Below the pieces are notes generated by a model. That model did not search any database. It saw only the letters and a program-made list of their open reading frames with translations, and was not told the origin of the DNA. A DNA stretch of 64,000 nucleotides, from positions 124,001 to 188,000 of the forward strand of contig NZ_JABBJN010000002.1 of assembly GCF_012928505.1 (NCBI RefSeq). The letters run 5' to 3'. Source of the DNA: Achromobacter sp. Bel (lineage in GTDB: Bacteria > Pseudomonadota > Gammaproteobacteria > Burkholderiales > Burkholderiaceae_B). Both the position numbers and the translations under genes were made by a program. Numbering within the stretch: position 1 is the stretch's first letter; each line of letters starts with the position of its first letter. Below, in pieces: positions 16,566-25,425 of this stretch.

Positions 16566-17978
16566 ATGGCAAGCCCGAAAGACGTCCTGAAACAGATCGC
16601 CGATAACGAAGTCAAATTCGTGGATTTCCGCTTCACCGATACGGTTGGCCGTGAGCACCACGTGTCCGTGCCCACCAGCCAGATCGACGAAGACAAGCTG
16701 GAAAGCGGCCAGGCTTTCGACGGTTCGTCGATCCCGGGTTGGAAGGGTATTGAAGCTTCCGACATGCTGCTCATCCCCGATTGCTCCACCGGCAACCTGG
16801 ATCCGTTCCGTGAAGAGCCGACGCTGATTCTGTCGTGCGACGTCGTCGAACCCTCGGACTTGAAGGGCTATGACCGCGACCCGCGTTCGCTGGCCAAGCG
16901 CGCCGAAGCCTACCTGAAGTCCTCCGGCCTGGGCGACACCGCCTACTTCGGTCCGGAACCCGAATTCTTCGTGTTCGACGGCGTGACGTGGAACACCGAC
17001 ATGTCGGGCACGTTCGTCAAGATCAAGTCCGAAGAAGCCTCGTGGTCCAGCGGCCAGGAATTCGAAGGCGGCAACACCGGCCATCGTCCCCTGGTCAAGG
17101 GCGGCTACTTCCCCGTTCCGCCGGTTGATTCGTTCCAGGACATGCGTTCGGAAATGTGCCTGCTGATGGAACAAATGGGCGTGCCGGTCGAAGTGCACCA
17201 CCATGAAGTGGCCGGCGCCGGCCAGCTGGAAATCGGCACCAAGTTCAGCACGCTGGTCCAGCGCGCCGACTGGACGCAGATCGTCAAGTACGTCGTGCAC
17301 AACGTGGCCCACGCCTACGGCAAGACCGCGACGTTCATGCCCAAGCCCATCGTTGGCGACAACGGTTCCGGCATGCACGTGCACCAATCCATCTGGAAGG
17401 ATGGCCAGAACCTGTTCGCAGGCAACGGCTACGCCGGCCTGTCGGAATTCGCGCTGTACTACATCGGCGGCATCATCAAGCACGCCCGCGCCCTGAACGC
17501 CATCACCAACCCGGGCACGAACTCGTACAAGCGTCTGGTTCCGCACTACGAAGCCCCGGTCAAGCTGGCTTACTCGGCCCGCAACCGCTCGGCCTCGATC
17601 CGCATCCCGTACGTCGGCAACCCGAAGGGCCGCCGCGTCGAAGCGCGTTTCCCGGACCCCCTGGCCAACCCGTACCTGGCTTTCTCGGCCCTGATGATGG
17701 CCGGCCTGGACGGTGTTCAGAACAAGATCCACCCGGGCGATCCGGCCGACAAGAACCTGTACGATCTGCCGCCGGAAGAAGATGCCAAGATCCCGACCGT
17801 GTGCTCCTCGCTGGAACAAGCGCTGGAAGCCCTGGACGCGGACCGCGAATTCCTGACCCGTGGCGGCGTGTTCAGCAACGACATGCTCAACGCGTACATC
17901 GACCTGAAGATGGCCGATGTGAATCGTCTGCGCATGACGACGCACCCGGTCGAATTCGACATGTACTACAGCCTCTGA
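16566..17978 (+). CDS. glnA: glutamine synthetase type I
   Basis: Dodecameric cytoplasmic enzyme that makes glutamine from glutamate, ammonia and ATP. At 470 residues it matches the GSI-beta class. Blocks include [38 protein letters not shown] (metal-site Glu), [43 protein letters not shown] and [18 protein letters not shown]. The adenylylation Tyr sits at 399 in NLYDLPPEE, so GlnE control is expected. ATGGAGATGAC upstream supplies the ribosome site for the ATG at 16566. The gene starts from an RpoN/NtrC promoter and is followed by ntrB-ntrC. Codon use is strongly biased, as expected for a highly expressed gene. Confidence 0.98.
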   Translation: MASPKDVLKQIADNEVKFVDFRFTDTVGREHHVSVPTSQIDEDKLESGQAFDGSSIPGWKGIEASDMLLIPDCSTGNLDPFREEPTLILSCDVVEPSDLKGYDRDPRSLAKRAEAYLKSSGLGDTAYFGPEPEFFVFDGVTWNTDMSGTFVKIKSEEASWSSGQEFEGGNTGHRPLVKGGYFPVPPVDSFQDMRSEMCLLMEQMGVPVEVHHHEVAGAGQLEIGTKFSTLVQRADWTQIVKYVVHNVAHAYGKTATFMPKPIVGDNGSGMHVHQSIWKDGQNLFAGNGYAGLSEFALYYIGGIIKHARALNAITNPGTNSYKRLVPHYEAPVKLAYSARNRSASIRIPYVGNPKGRRVEARFPDPLANPYLAFSALMMAGLDGVQNKIHPGDPADKNLYDLPPEEDAKIPTVCSSLEQALEALDADREFLTRGGVFSNDMLNAYIDLKMADVNRLRMTTHPVEFDMYYSL

Positions 17979-18069
17979 TCGTTTAGAGGCTGTGGCGGGG
18001 GGCGCGCGATGATGTAGGCAGATACCAGGGCCCACACCATGCGCACCACCAGGTCGCGGCTCGACGGTT

Positions 18070-18098
18070 TGTCCGCCAGGCATCATGCCTGGCGGACA
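18070..18098 (+). repeat. long perfect hairpin between glnA and ntrB
   Basis: TGTCCGCCAGGCAT (18070-18083) and its exact complement (18085-18098) form a 14-bp inverted repeat around one base. No T-run follows. In enteric bacteria a glnA-ntrB intergenic terminator lowers ntrBC expression, and this hairpin could do the same by attenuation or by protecting the glnA mRNA 3' end. Confidence 0.65.
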
Positions 18099-18099
18099 G

Positions 18100-18118
18100 G
18101 GCGCCGGGTTCCGGCGCC
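18100..18118 (+). repeat. second GC-rich hairpin between glnA and ntrB
   Basis: GGCGCCGG-GTT-CCGGCGCC is a perfect 8-bp stem with a 3-nt loop, one base after the longer hairpin. Together they make a tandem stem-loop element about 50 bp before ntrB. Confidence 0.55.
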
Positions 18119-18169
18119 GCCGTCGCGGGCGCGTTCCGCTTTCCCCCTGTCATTCGGGTACGTTGAAAA

Positions 18170-19234
18170 ATGAATGTAGAAGCTCTCGATCTGCTTGCCA
18201 CGTCCGTTTTCCTGGTCAACGAGCGCGGCCACATTGAATACGCCAACGCTGCCGCCGAAGATCTGTTCGGCCGCTCGCGCAAGCAACTGGGCGGGCACTC
18301 CGCCGCCACGCTGTTCGACACCCCAGAGAATATCCAGTCCTCCATCGACCGCGCCGCGGCGGGCAGGTACGCCGACGTCAGGCAATTGGCCTCGTTGCGC
18401 CGCGCCGCCGAATCCGTGGAAGTCGCCGTCACGACGGTCGGGCTGACAGGCCAGCGCTGGCCCGTGCTGATAGAGACCCGCGAAATCGAGCAGCGCGTCC
18501 TGGCTGACCGCAACCATCGGCTGGTCGACGAGATCGAAGCGCACCGCGAGTTGCTGCGCAACCTTGCGCATGAAGTGAAGAATCCCTTGGGCGGTTTGCG
18601 CGGCGCGGCGCAGTTGCTGGAAGCCGAACTGCCCAGCGCGGCCCTGGCCGAGTACACCCAGGTCATTATTTCCGAAGCCGACCGCCTGCAGGCGCTGGTG
18701 GACCGCTTAAGCGGCCCGCAACGTGTGCCGCTGAATGCGCGGCCGGTGAACATCCATGAGATCTGCGAGCGCGTCTGCGCGCTGATCCAGGCCGAATTCC
18801 GCAACGACGTCACCATCCTGCGCGACTACGACGCGTCGGTGCCCGATTTGAAGGGCGATGCCGCCCGTCTGATGCAGGCCGTTCTGAACGTGGCGCGCAA
18901 CGCCGCGCAGGAACTGGTCGCACGGCCCGAGGGGCCGAAGACGGAGCCTGGCGTGGTCACCCTGCGCACCCGCGTGGCGCGCCAGGTCATGTTGGCCCAC
19001 CGGCAGCACCGGCTGGCGCTGGTGCTGTCCATCATCGATAACGGTCCGGGCGTGCCGGACCACATTCGTGACCGCATTTTCCACCCCCTGGTCACGGCCA
19101 GGGCGGGCGGCACGGGCCTGGGCCTGAGCCTGGCCCAGGACTTCGTGCAACAGCACGGCGGCATCATCGAATTTGAATCCCGACCGGGGCGTACCGAGTT
19201 TCGCCTGGTCCTACCGATGGAGCCTGCACACTGA
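18170..19234 (+). CDS. glnL: nitrogen regulation sensor kinase NtrB
   Basis: Cytoplasmic histidine kinase/phosphatase that controls NtrC in response to PII. The 354-residue protein has an N-terminal PAS domain (about 1-110; VFLVNERGHIEYANAAAEDLFGRS), a dimerisation/phosphoacceptor helix with NLAHEVKNPLGGLRGAAQLLE (His134), and an HATPase domain with N-box NVARNAAQEL, G1 IIDNGPGVPDHIRDRIFHPLVT and G2 GGTGLGLSLAQDFVQQHGG. No transmembrane segment is seen, as expected. Its stop overlaps the ntrC start by one base (TGATG), which implies translational coupling. Confidence 0.95.
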   Translation: MNVEALDLLATSVFLVNERGHIEYANAAAEDLFGRSRKQLGGHSAATLFDTPENIQSSIDRAAAGRYADVRQLASLRRAAESVEVAVTTVGLTGQRWPVLIETREIEQRVLADRNHRLVDEIEAHRELLRNLAHEVKNPLGGLRGAAQLLEAELPSAALAEYTQVIISEADRLQALVDRLSGPQRVPLNARPVNIHEICERVCALIQAEFRNDVTILRDYDASVPDLKGDAARLMQAVLNVARNAAQELVARPEGPKTEPGVVTLRTRVARQVMLAHRQHRLALVLSIIDNGPGVPDHIRDRIFHPLVTARAGGTGLGLSLAQDFVQQHGGIIEFESRPGRTEFRLVLPMEPAH

Positions 19235-20727
19235 TGAAACCCGTATGGATCGTCGACGACGACCAGGCCATCCGCTGGGTCCTCGAAAAGGCCCTGGCCC
19301 GCGCTGGTGTCCCCACCCGCAGTTTCTCCCAATCGGCCGACGTGCTGGAAGCGCTGTCGCGCGAAACGCCCGTCGCCCTGGTGTCCGATATTCGCATGCC
19401 CGGCGGCAACGGGCTGGAGCTGTTGCGTCAACTCAAAGAGCGCCATCCCGGCTTGCCGGTCATCGTGATGACCGCGTTCGCCGATTTGGACAGCACCGTG
19501 TCCGCGTTTCAGGGCGGCGCGTTCGATTACCTGGCCAAGCCGTTCGACGTGAACGAGGCGGTTGCGCTGATCCAGCGCGCCATGCAGGAATCCACGCAGC
19601 CGGAAACGCCTGAAGGGCAGGGCGAGGCCGCCCAGAATAACGAGCGCTGGATGATGACGCAGTCGTCTTCCACCGCCATGCAGGAAGTGTTCCGCGCCAT
19701 CGGCAGGCTGGCCCAGTCCAAGGTGACGGTGTTGATCACCGGCGAATCGGGCACCGGCAAGGAACTGGTCGCCCGTGCCCTGCATGGCCACGGCGTGCGC
19801 GCCAGCGGCCCCTTCGTGGCCCTGAACGCGGCAGCCATTCCGCGCGACCTGCTTGAGGCCGAGCTGTTCGGCCACGAGCGCGGCGCATTCACCGGCGCCA
19901 ACAATCTGCGCCGTGGCCGCTTCGAAGAAGCGCACGGCGGGACGTTGTTCCTGGACGAAATCGGCGACATGCCGATCGAGTTGCAGACGCGGCTGTTGCG
20001 CGTGCTGGCCGAGGGCAGCTTCTACCGTGTCGGCGGGGCGCAGCCCGTGCGCGTGGACGTGCGCATCGTCGCCGCCACGCACCAACCGCTGGAGCAGCGC
20101 GTCGAGCAGGGCTTGTTCCGCGAAGACTTGTTCCACCGCCTGAACGTGATCCGGCTGCGCCTGCCGCCGTTGCGCGAACGCGTGGAGGACATTCCTGCGC
20201 TGGCCCAGCATTTCCTGACGGCAAGCGCCCGCACGTTGGGCGTGCCGGTCAAGCGCCTGACGCCTGACGCGCTGGCCGTGCTGACCAAGTTCGACTTTCC
20301 GGGCAACGTCCGGCAGCTGGAGAACTTCTGCCATTGGCTCACGGTGATGGCGCCAGGGCAGACGGTCGACCGTCAGGACCTGCCGCCGGAAATCCGCGCG
20401 CTGGAACATCAGCAGCAACCGGGTGCGGCCCCGCTGCGCCCGGCGACGCCTATGCCGGGCATCGGCACCGTCGTGCAGGCGCCTCAGGGGCTGGACGACG
20501 GCGCGCCGCGCAATTGGCAGGAGTCCCTGCTGCGCGATGCCCAGTACCGGCTGGAACGCGGCGAACCGGCCGTTATGGCCACGCTGACGCGCCAGTTCGA
20601 AAAGATCCTGCTGCAAAGCGCGCTGGACGCCAGCCGCGGCCGCCGCGTGGAAGCCGCTTCCCGCCTGGGCATCGGCCGCAATACCATCACGCGCAAACTG
20701 CGCGAGCTGGGGATTGAAGACGAGTGA
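19234..20727 (+). CDS. glnG: nitrogen regulation response regulator NtrC
   Basis: Enhancer-binding activator of sigma-54 promoters, 497 residues. The receiver domain (1-120) has acidic residues 8-10, phospho-acceptor Asp52 (VSDIRMPGGNG) and Lys102. The AAA+ domain holds Walker A GESGTGKE (170-177), the sigma-54 contact loop GAFTGA (217-222), Walker B GTLFLDEIGD and the sensor ATHQPLEQRV. The C-terminal Fis-like helix-turn-helix is RGRRVEAASRLGIGRNTITRKLRELGI. It is expected to bind the two enhancers upstream of glnA and so regulate its own operon. A 12-bp inverted repeat follows the stop. Confidence 0.97.
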   Translation: MKPVWIVDDDQAIRWVLEKALARAGVPTRSFSQSADVLEALSRETPVALVSDIRMPGGNGLELLRQLKERHPGLPVIVMTAFADLDSTVSAFQGGAFDYLAKPFDVNEAVALIQRAMQESTQPETPEGQGEAAQNNERWMMTQSSSTAMQEVFRAIGRLAQSKVTVLITGESGTGKELVARALHGHGVRASGPFVALNAAAIPRDLLEAELFGHERGAFTGANNLRRGRFEEAHGGTLFLDEIGDMPIELQTRLLRVLAEGSFYRVGGAQPVRVDVRIVAATHQPLEQRVEQGLFREDLFHRLNVIRLRLPPLRERVEDIPALAQHFLTASARTLGVPVKRLTPDALAVLTKFDFPGNVRQLENFCHWLTVMAPGQTVDRQDLPPEIRALEHQQQPGAAPLRPATPMPGIGTVVQAPQGLDDGAPRNWQESLLRDAQYRLERGEPAVMATLTRQFEKILLQSALDASRGRRVEAASRLGIGRNTITRKLRELGIEDE

Positions 20728-20731
20728 ACGC

Positions 20732-20770
20732 TGAGGGGTTGCCGCGCGTTGCACGCCCGGCAACCCCTCA
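20732..20770. terminator. inverted repeat at the end of ntrC, shared with the convergent LysR gene
   Basis: TGAGGGGTTGCC (20732-20743) and GGCAACCCCTCA (20759-20770) form a perfect 12-bp stem that includes the stop codon of the convergent LysR-type gene. No clear T-run is present, so this is a hairpin-type, possibly two-way, terminator. Confidence 0.6.
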
Positions 20771-21709
20771 GCCCATTCCCAGCAGGCTCTCGCACAGCCG
20801 GGGCGATTTCAGTTTTTGCAACCACCATTTCAGCGCTTCGCCCGGCGGCTCGGCCCGCCAGGCGTACGCCACGTGTTCCGTCAGGGACATGCCCTCATCC
20901 GTCTCGCACACCACCAACAGACCCTGCGCCAGGTAAGGCGCCGCCATGGTCAGCGGCAGGTAGCCGCAGCCCAGGCCGCGTACCTGCGCGTCGATCTTGG
21001 CCTGCATGGATGGCATCACCAGCGTGGGTTGGTCCGCCAGGATGCCGCGCGATTGCGGGGGCAGGTTGCGCGATGTGTCCGCGACGACGACCGCGCAGTA
21101 CTGCGTGATGTCGGCGCGGCTGAGCGGTTGCGGCAACGACGCCAGGGGGTGATGCGCCGCGACGCAAAATCCAAACTGCGTGGTGCCGATCGCCTGTGAC
21201 CGGTAGGGCCCCGTCGGCTCGGCATTCGCGCCGGCGCCGATCACGAGGTCGGCGCGTCCGCTCGTCAACGCATCCCAGTTGCCGCTCAGCACTTCGCTGG
21301 AAAAGCGCAGCGTGGTCGCGCTTTCCAGCGTCTGGAATTCGTCGATCAGGTCATACAGAGGCCGCCACGGCAATACTGCGCTGACGGCGATGCGCAGCTC
21401 GACTTCCCAGCCGGTGGCGATGCGTTTCACGCGGCAAGCCAGATCGTCCAGCGATTGCAGCACGTGGCGTCCATCCTTCAGCAGGGCTTCGCCCGCGGGG
21501 GTGAGCAGCGCCCGGTGTCCTGACCGGTCAAACAGCAGCACGTCCAGGCCGTCTTCCAGCTTGCGGATCGAATAGGTCACGGCGGACGGCACTTTGCCGA
21601 GCTCGCGCGCCGCCTTCGCAAAGCTGCCATGGCGGGCGATGGCGTCAACCAGGATCAACAATTCAGGCGTAATGGGTTGCATGGCGGGGGCTCGATGAGG
21701 TGCATTCAA
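20768..21709 (-). CDS. LysR family transcriptional regulator
   Basis: A 313-residue LysR-type regulator. The winged helix-turn-helix is at about 15-75 (LLILVDAIARHGSFAKAARELGKVPSAVTYSIRKLEDGLDVLLFDRSG) and an effector-binding domain follows from about 100. The linker and HTH style (KVPSAVTYSIRKLE) resembles the YafC/DsdC-like subgroup. It is transcribed divergently from a pirin gene across about 154 bp, so control of the pirin gene is the natural hypothesis. An ATG internal start (MQPITPELL, residue 10) is also possible. The inducer is unknown. Confidence 0.9.
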   Translation of the reverse strand: MNAPHRAPAMQPITPELLILVDAIARHGSFAKAARELGKVPSAVTYSIRKLEDGLDVLLFDRSGHRALLTPAGEALLKDGRHVLQSLDDLACRVKRIATGWEVELRIAVSAVLPWRPLYDLIDEFQTLESATTLRFSSEVLSGNWDALTSGRADLVIGAGANAEPTGPYRSQAIGTTQFGFCVAAHHPLASLPQPLSRADITQYCAVVVADTSRNLPPQSRGILADQPTLVMPSMQAKIDAQVRGLGCGYLPLTMAAPYLAQGLLVVCETDEGMSLTEHVAYAWRAEPPGEALKWWLQKLKSPRLCESLLGMG

Positions 21710-21863
21710 ATAATTTGAATGAAGTCATCAAAATATAGCGCCAAAGCGACCCCTCTGCACGCGCAGAATATCACTCATGCCAGGGGTTAAGCGGGAAGGG
21801 CAAACAAGAAACCCGGCACCGCACCCCTCTATATCATTCATATTATTGAAACAGGAGTCCACA

Positions 21864-22562
<699 letters not shown>

Positions 22563-22568
22563 TGCCTC

Positions 22569-22605
22569 GCGCCGGGCGGAAGGGTTTCCGCCCGGCGCTG
22601 TTTTT
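22569..22605 (+). terminator. rho-independent terminator after the first pirin gene
   Basis: GCGCCGGGCGGAA (22569-22581) pairs perfectly with 22586-22598 around a 4-nt loop, and TGTTTTT follows. It is 6 bp after the stop codon. Confidence 0.93.
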
Positions 22606-22662
22606 GAACGGGCCATTGGGCCTTAACATGGCCATTGGCCTATTGAAGCGGAGCGCTACCCC

Positions 22663-23568
22663 ATGTCTACCTTGTCCGATGCAGGCGAAAACCAGATTGA
22701 AACCGTCGTGGTGCCGCGCACCAGCGACCTGGGCGGCTTTTCCGTCCGCCGCGCGATCCCGTCGGCGCAGCGCCGAACCGTCGGGCCGTTCGTGTTCCTT
22801 GACCACATGGGTCCGGTGGAATTCGATGCCGGCTCGGGCATCGACGTGCGCCCGCACCCGCACATCGGCCTGTCCACCGTCACCTACCTGTACGAAGGCT
22901 CGATGGTGCACCGCGACGGCGCCGGCAATACCCAGACGATTCTGCCGGGCGAAGTGAACTGGATGACGGCCGGCCGCGGCATCGTCCACTCGGAACGTTC
23001 GTCGCCGGAAAGCCGCCAGGCGCCGCAGCGCCTCTGTGGCCTGCAGATCTGGGTAGGCTTGCCGAAGCAGCACGAGGAAACCGACCCGGGCTTTACGCAC
23101 TATGGCCTGGATGCGCAGCCGGTGGTCGAAGGCGAGGGCGTGCGCGCCCAGGTCGTGGCGGGTTCGCTGTTCGGCAAGACCTCGTTGGTCAAGACGCTGT
23201 CGCCCCTGTTCTACGGTGACCTGCAATTGAAGGCAGGCGCCACGACGGTGCTGCCGGCCGAGTACGAAGAGCGCGCCGCCTATCTGGCCGAAGGCTCGGT
23301 CGAGGTGGATGGGCAAGTGTTCGAAAGCGGTCGGCTGGTGGTGTTCGCCCCGGGCCGGCCGGTGCAGATCCGCGCCGTCACCGCCGCGCGGTTTGCGGTG
23401 CTGGGCGGCGAACCCCTGGACGGTCCGCGCTTTGTCTGGTGGAACTTCGTCTCTAGCAGCAAGGACCGCATCGAGCAGGCCAAGCAGGATTGGCAGCGCA
23501 CGCGCTTCGACCAGATCGTGCCCGGCGACGAGACCGAATACATCCCGCTGCCTGAACCGCGCGCCTGA
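22663..23568 (+). CDS. pirin family protein
   Basis: A second pirin-type bicupin, 301 residues, in the longer Pirin/YhaK-like subgroup. It keeps FLDHMGPVEFDAGSGIDVRPHPHIGLSTVTYLYEG, with the two metal His residues in PHPHIG, and WMTAGRGIVHSERS with the second His/Glu pair. The C-terminal cupin includes EERAAYLAEGSVEVDGQ and a conserved GGEPLDGPRFVWWNFVSSSKDRIEQAK. The start is ATG 22663. It is only about 100 bp from the other pirin gene but separated by a terminator, so the two are likely expressed independently. Function in bacteria is unclear; quercetinase activity is known for some relatives. Confidence 0.92.
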   Translation: MSTLSDAGENQIETVVVPRTSDLGGFSVRRAIPSAQRRTVGPFVFLDHMGPVEFDAGSGIDVRPHPHIGLSTVTYLYEGSMVHRDGAGNTQTILPGEVNWMTAGRGIVHSERSSPESRQAPQRLCGLQIWVGLPKQHEETDPGFTHYGLDAQPVVEGEGVRAQVVAGSLFGKTSLVKTLSPLFYGDLQLKAGATTVLPAEYEERAAYLAEGSVEVDGQVFESGRLVVFAPGRPVQIRAVTAARFAVLGGEPLDGPRFVWWNFVSSSKDRIEQAKQDWQRTRFDQIVPGDETEYIPLPEPRA

Positions 23569-23589
23569 TTGCGGCCAACGTGTTTCCCC

Positions 23590-23614
23590 CTGCCGCGCAA
23601 GGCTTGCGCGGCAG
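23590..23614 (+). terminator. hairpin after the second pirin gene
   Basis: CTGCCGCGCAA-GGC-TTGCGCGGCAG is a perfect 11-bp stem about 20 bp after the stop, without a T-run. Confidence 0.5.
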
Positions 23615-23657
23615 TATGATGCGCCTCCAAACCTTCATAACAACAGGATGGAGACTC

Positions 23658-24635
23658 ATGCATCGCTACACCCTCAACCTTGCGCGCGGCGTGGCCGCCT
23701 TGGCCCTGGTCAACGGCGCGTCCGCGGCGTTTGCCGCCGGCTACCCGACCAAGCCCATCACCTTCATCGTCCCGTACACGGCGGGCGGCACCACTGATCT
23801 GGTGGCCCGCACGGCGGGGCAGAAAGTGGCCGAAAAGCTCGGCCAGCCTGTCATCGTGGAAAACCGGCCGGGCGCGGGCGGCAATATCGGGATGGACGCC
23901 GTGGCCAAAGCGGCGCCCGACGGCTACACGATCGGCTTCGGCGCCATTTCCACGAATGCGTTGAATCCCTTCGTCTACCCCTCGATGCCGTTCGATCCCA
24001 CCAAGGACTTCACCGGCGTCAGCATGCTGGGCGCGTCCACCGTGGTGCTTGAAACGGGCCCCGCGTTGAAGGTGGACAGCGTCAAGGACCTGGTGGCCTA
24101 CGCCAAGCAGCACCCGGGCACGGCCTACGGCACGCCGGGTACGGGCACGTCCATGCATCTGGCGGGCGTGATGTTCGATCAGTTGACGGGCGCTGGCATG
24201 CAGCACATTCCATACAAGGGCAGCGCGCAGGGCCTGAACGACTTGCTGGGCGGACACCTTCCGGTCATGTTCGACAACCTGCCTGCTTCGCTGCCGCACA
24301 TCAAGGCGGGCAAGGTCCACGCGGTGGCGGTCACGGGCAGCAAGCGGGCGCCGGCGCTGCCGGACGTGCCGACGCTGGCCGAACTGGGTTACGCGGGCGC
24401 GGTGGTGGATCCGTGGTTCGCGGTATACGGACCGGCCAAGATGTCGCCGGAAGTCACCCAGGCGCTGAGCGAGGCGTTCCAGTGGGCGTTGGCCCTGCCG
24501 GAAGTGAAGGACAAGCTGGAGCAAGCCGGTTTCATGCCGTATGGATCGACCCCGCAAGAGGTCGGGCGCCTGACCCAGAGCCAGCACGAGGCCTTCAAAG
24601 CCCTGTCGCAAAAGGTCAAGCTGTCGGCGGATTGA
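23658..24635 (+). CDS. Bug/TctC family periplasmic solute-binding protein
   Basis: Periplasmic binding protein of 325 residues in the Bug family, greatly expanded in Bordetella and Achromobacter. A signal peptide (MHRYTLNLARGVAALALVNGASAAFA) precedes YPTKPITFIVPYTAGGTTDLVARTAGQK, the family ligand-binding beta-strand/loop. Further blocks are VIVENRPGAGGNIGMDAVAKAAPDGYT and HIPYKGSAQGLNDLLGGHLPVMFDNL. The ATG at 23658 has a GGATGGAGA ribosome site. No TctA/TctB membrane partners are nearby, which is usual for orphan Bug genes. The ligand is probably a carboxylate but cannot be specified. Confidence 0.93.
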   Translation: MHRYTLNLARGVAALALVNGASAAFAAGYPTKPITFIVPYTAGGTTDLVARTAGQKVAEKLGQPVIVENRPGAGGNIGMDAVAKAAPDGYTIGFGAISTNALNPFVYPSMPFDPTKDFTGVSMLGASTVVLETGPALKVDSVKDLVAYAKQHPGTAYGTPGTGTSMHLAGVMFDQLTGAGMQHIPYKGSAQGLNDLLGGHLPVMFDNLPASLPHIKAGKVHAVAVTGSKRAPALPDVPTLAELGYAGAVVDPWFAVYGPAKMSPEVTQALSEAFQWALALPEVKDKLEQAGFMPYGSTPQEVGRLTQSQHEAFKALSQKVKLSAD

Positions 24636-24643
24636 GGGCCGGC

Positions 24644-25420
24644 TCAGCGCCCGCGGGCGAATGCCTGCTCGCGCTGCGCTTCCAGCGCTTCGCGCCGGAT
24701 GAAGTCACGCACGAAATCGTTGCCGGGATGGTGGTGCAGGTTGTAGGGCGTATCCCATTGCACGATCGACCCCTTTGCCATCACGCCGATGCGGTCGGCG
24801 ATGGCGAAGGCTTCGGCTTGGTTGTGCGTGACGAGGATGGCCGTGTGGCCAGTGGTCTTGAGGATGTCGCGCACTTCGAACGCCAGACGTTCCCGGGTGT
24901 CCACATCCAGGTTCGAGAACGGCTCGTCCAGCAATAGCAGATCGGGCGAGGGTGCCAGGGCCCGGGCCAATGCCACGCGCTGCTGCTGGCCGCCCGAGAT
25001 CTCGTGCGGGTAGCTGCTAGCGGCATGCGCCAGGCCCACCAGTTCCAGCATCTCTTCCACGCGGCGGGCACGGTCCCCGCGCGCAAGCTTGCGCAAGCCG
25101 AACGCCACGTTCAACGCCACGGTCAGATGCGGGAACAGCGCGTAGTCCTGGAACATCATGCCCACGCGGCGCAGTTCCGGCGCCACTTGCTCGGTCGGGG
25201 ACGAAATGACCGCGCCGTCCAGCAGGATGCGGCCGGCGCGCACGGGCTCGAAGCCGGCGATGGCGCGCAGCACGGTGGTTTTGCCGCAGCCGGATTCGCC
25301 CAGCAGGCAGCCGATGTGCCCGGCGGGCAAGCCAAGCGTCAGGTCTTGCACTACCGGCTTCAGGCCGGCGGGCGTGTCGTAGGCGAGCGAAAGGCGATCG
25401 ATTTCTAACAGATCGGGCAC
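24644..25420 (-). CDS. fbpC: ferric iron ABC transporter, ATP-binding protein
   Basis: ATPase of a Fbp-type periplasmic Fe3+ importer. It has 258 residues from a GTG at 25420, five bases after the permease stop; an overlapping TTG just upstream is an alternative. Walker A is LLGESGCGKTTVLRAIAGF, the Q-loop MMFQDYALFPHLTV, the ABC signature EISGGQQQRVALARAL, and Walker B LLLLDEPFSNLD, with an H-loop VTHNQAEAFAIADR. It is shorter than FbpC proteins with a full regulatory C-terminal domain. It closes the fbpABC operon and converges on the Bug gene with 8 bp between stops. Confidence 0.92.
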   Translation of the reverse strand: MPDLLEIDRLSLAYDTPAGLKPVVQDLTLGLPAGHIGCLLGESGCGKTTVLRAIAGFEPVRAGRILLDGAVISSPTEQVAPELRRVGMMFQDYALFPHLTVALNVAFGLRKLARGDRARRVEEMLELVGLAHAASSYPHEISGGQQQRVALARALAPSPDLLLLDEPFSNLDVDTRERLAFEVRDILKTTGHTAILVTHNQAEAFAIADRIGVMAKGSIVQWDTPYNLHHHPGNDFVRDFIRREALEAQREQAFARGR

Positions 25421-25425
25421 GATGA

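Noticed and set aside
16548-18086. A 512-residue minus-strand frame opposite glnA
   Set aside because: glnA is unambiguous on the plus strand, and the antisense product has no recognisable motif.
18826-20763. A 645-residue minus-strand frame opposite ntrB and ntrC
   Set aside because: His/Arg/Gln-rich shadow of two conserved regulators.
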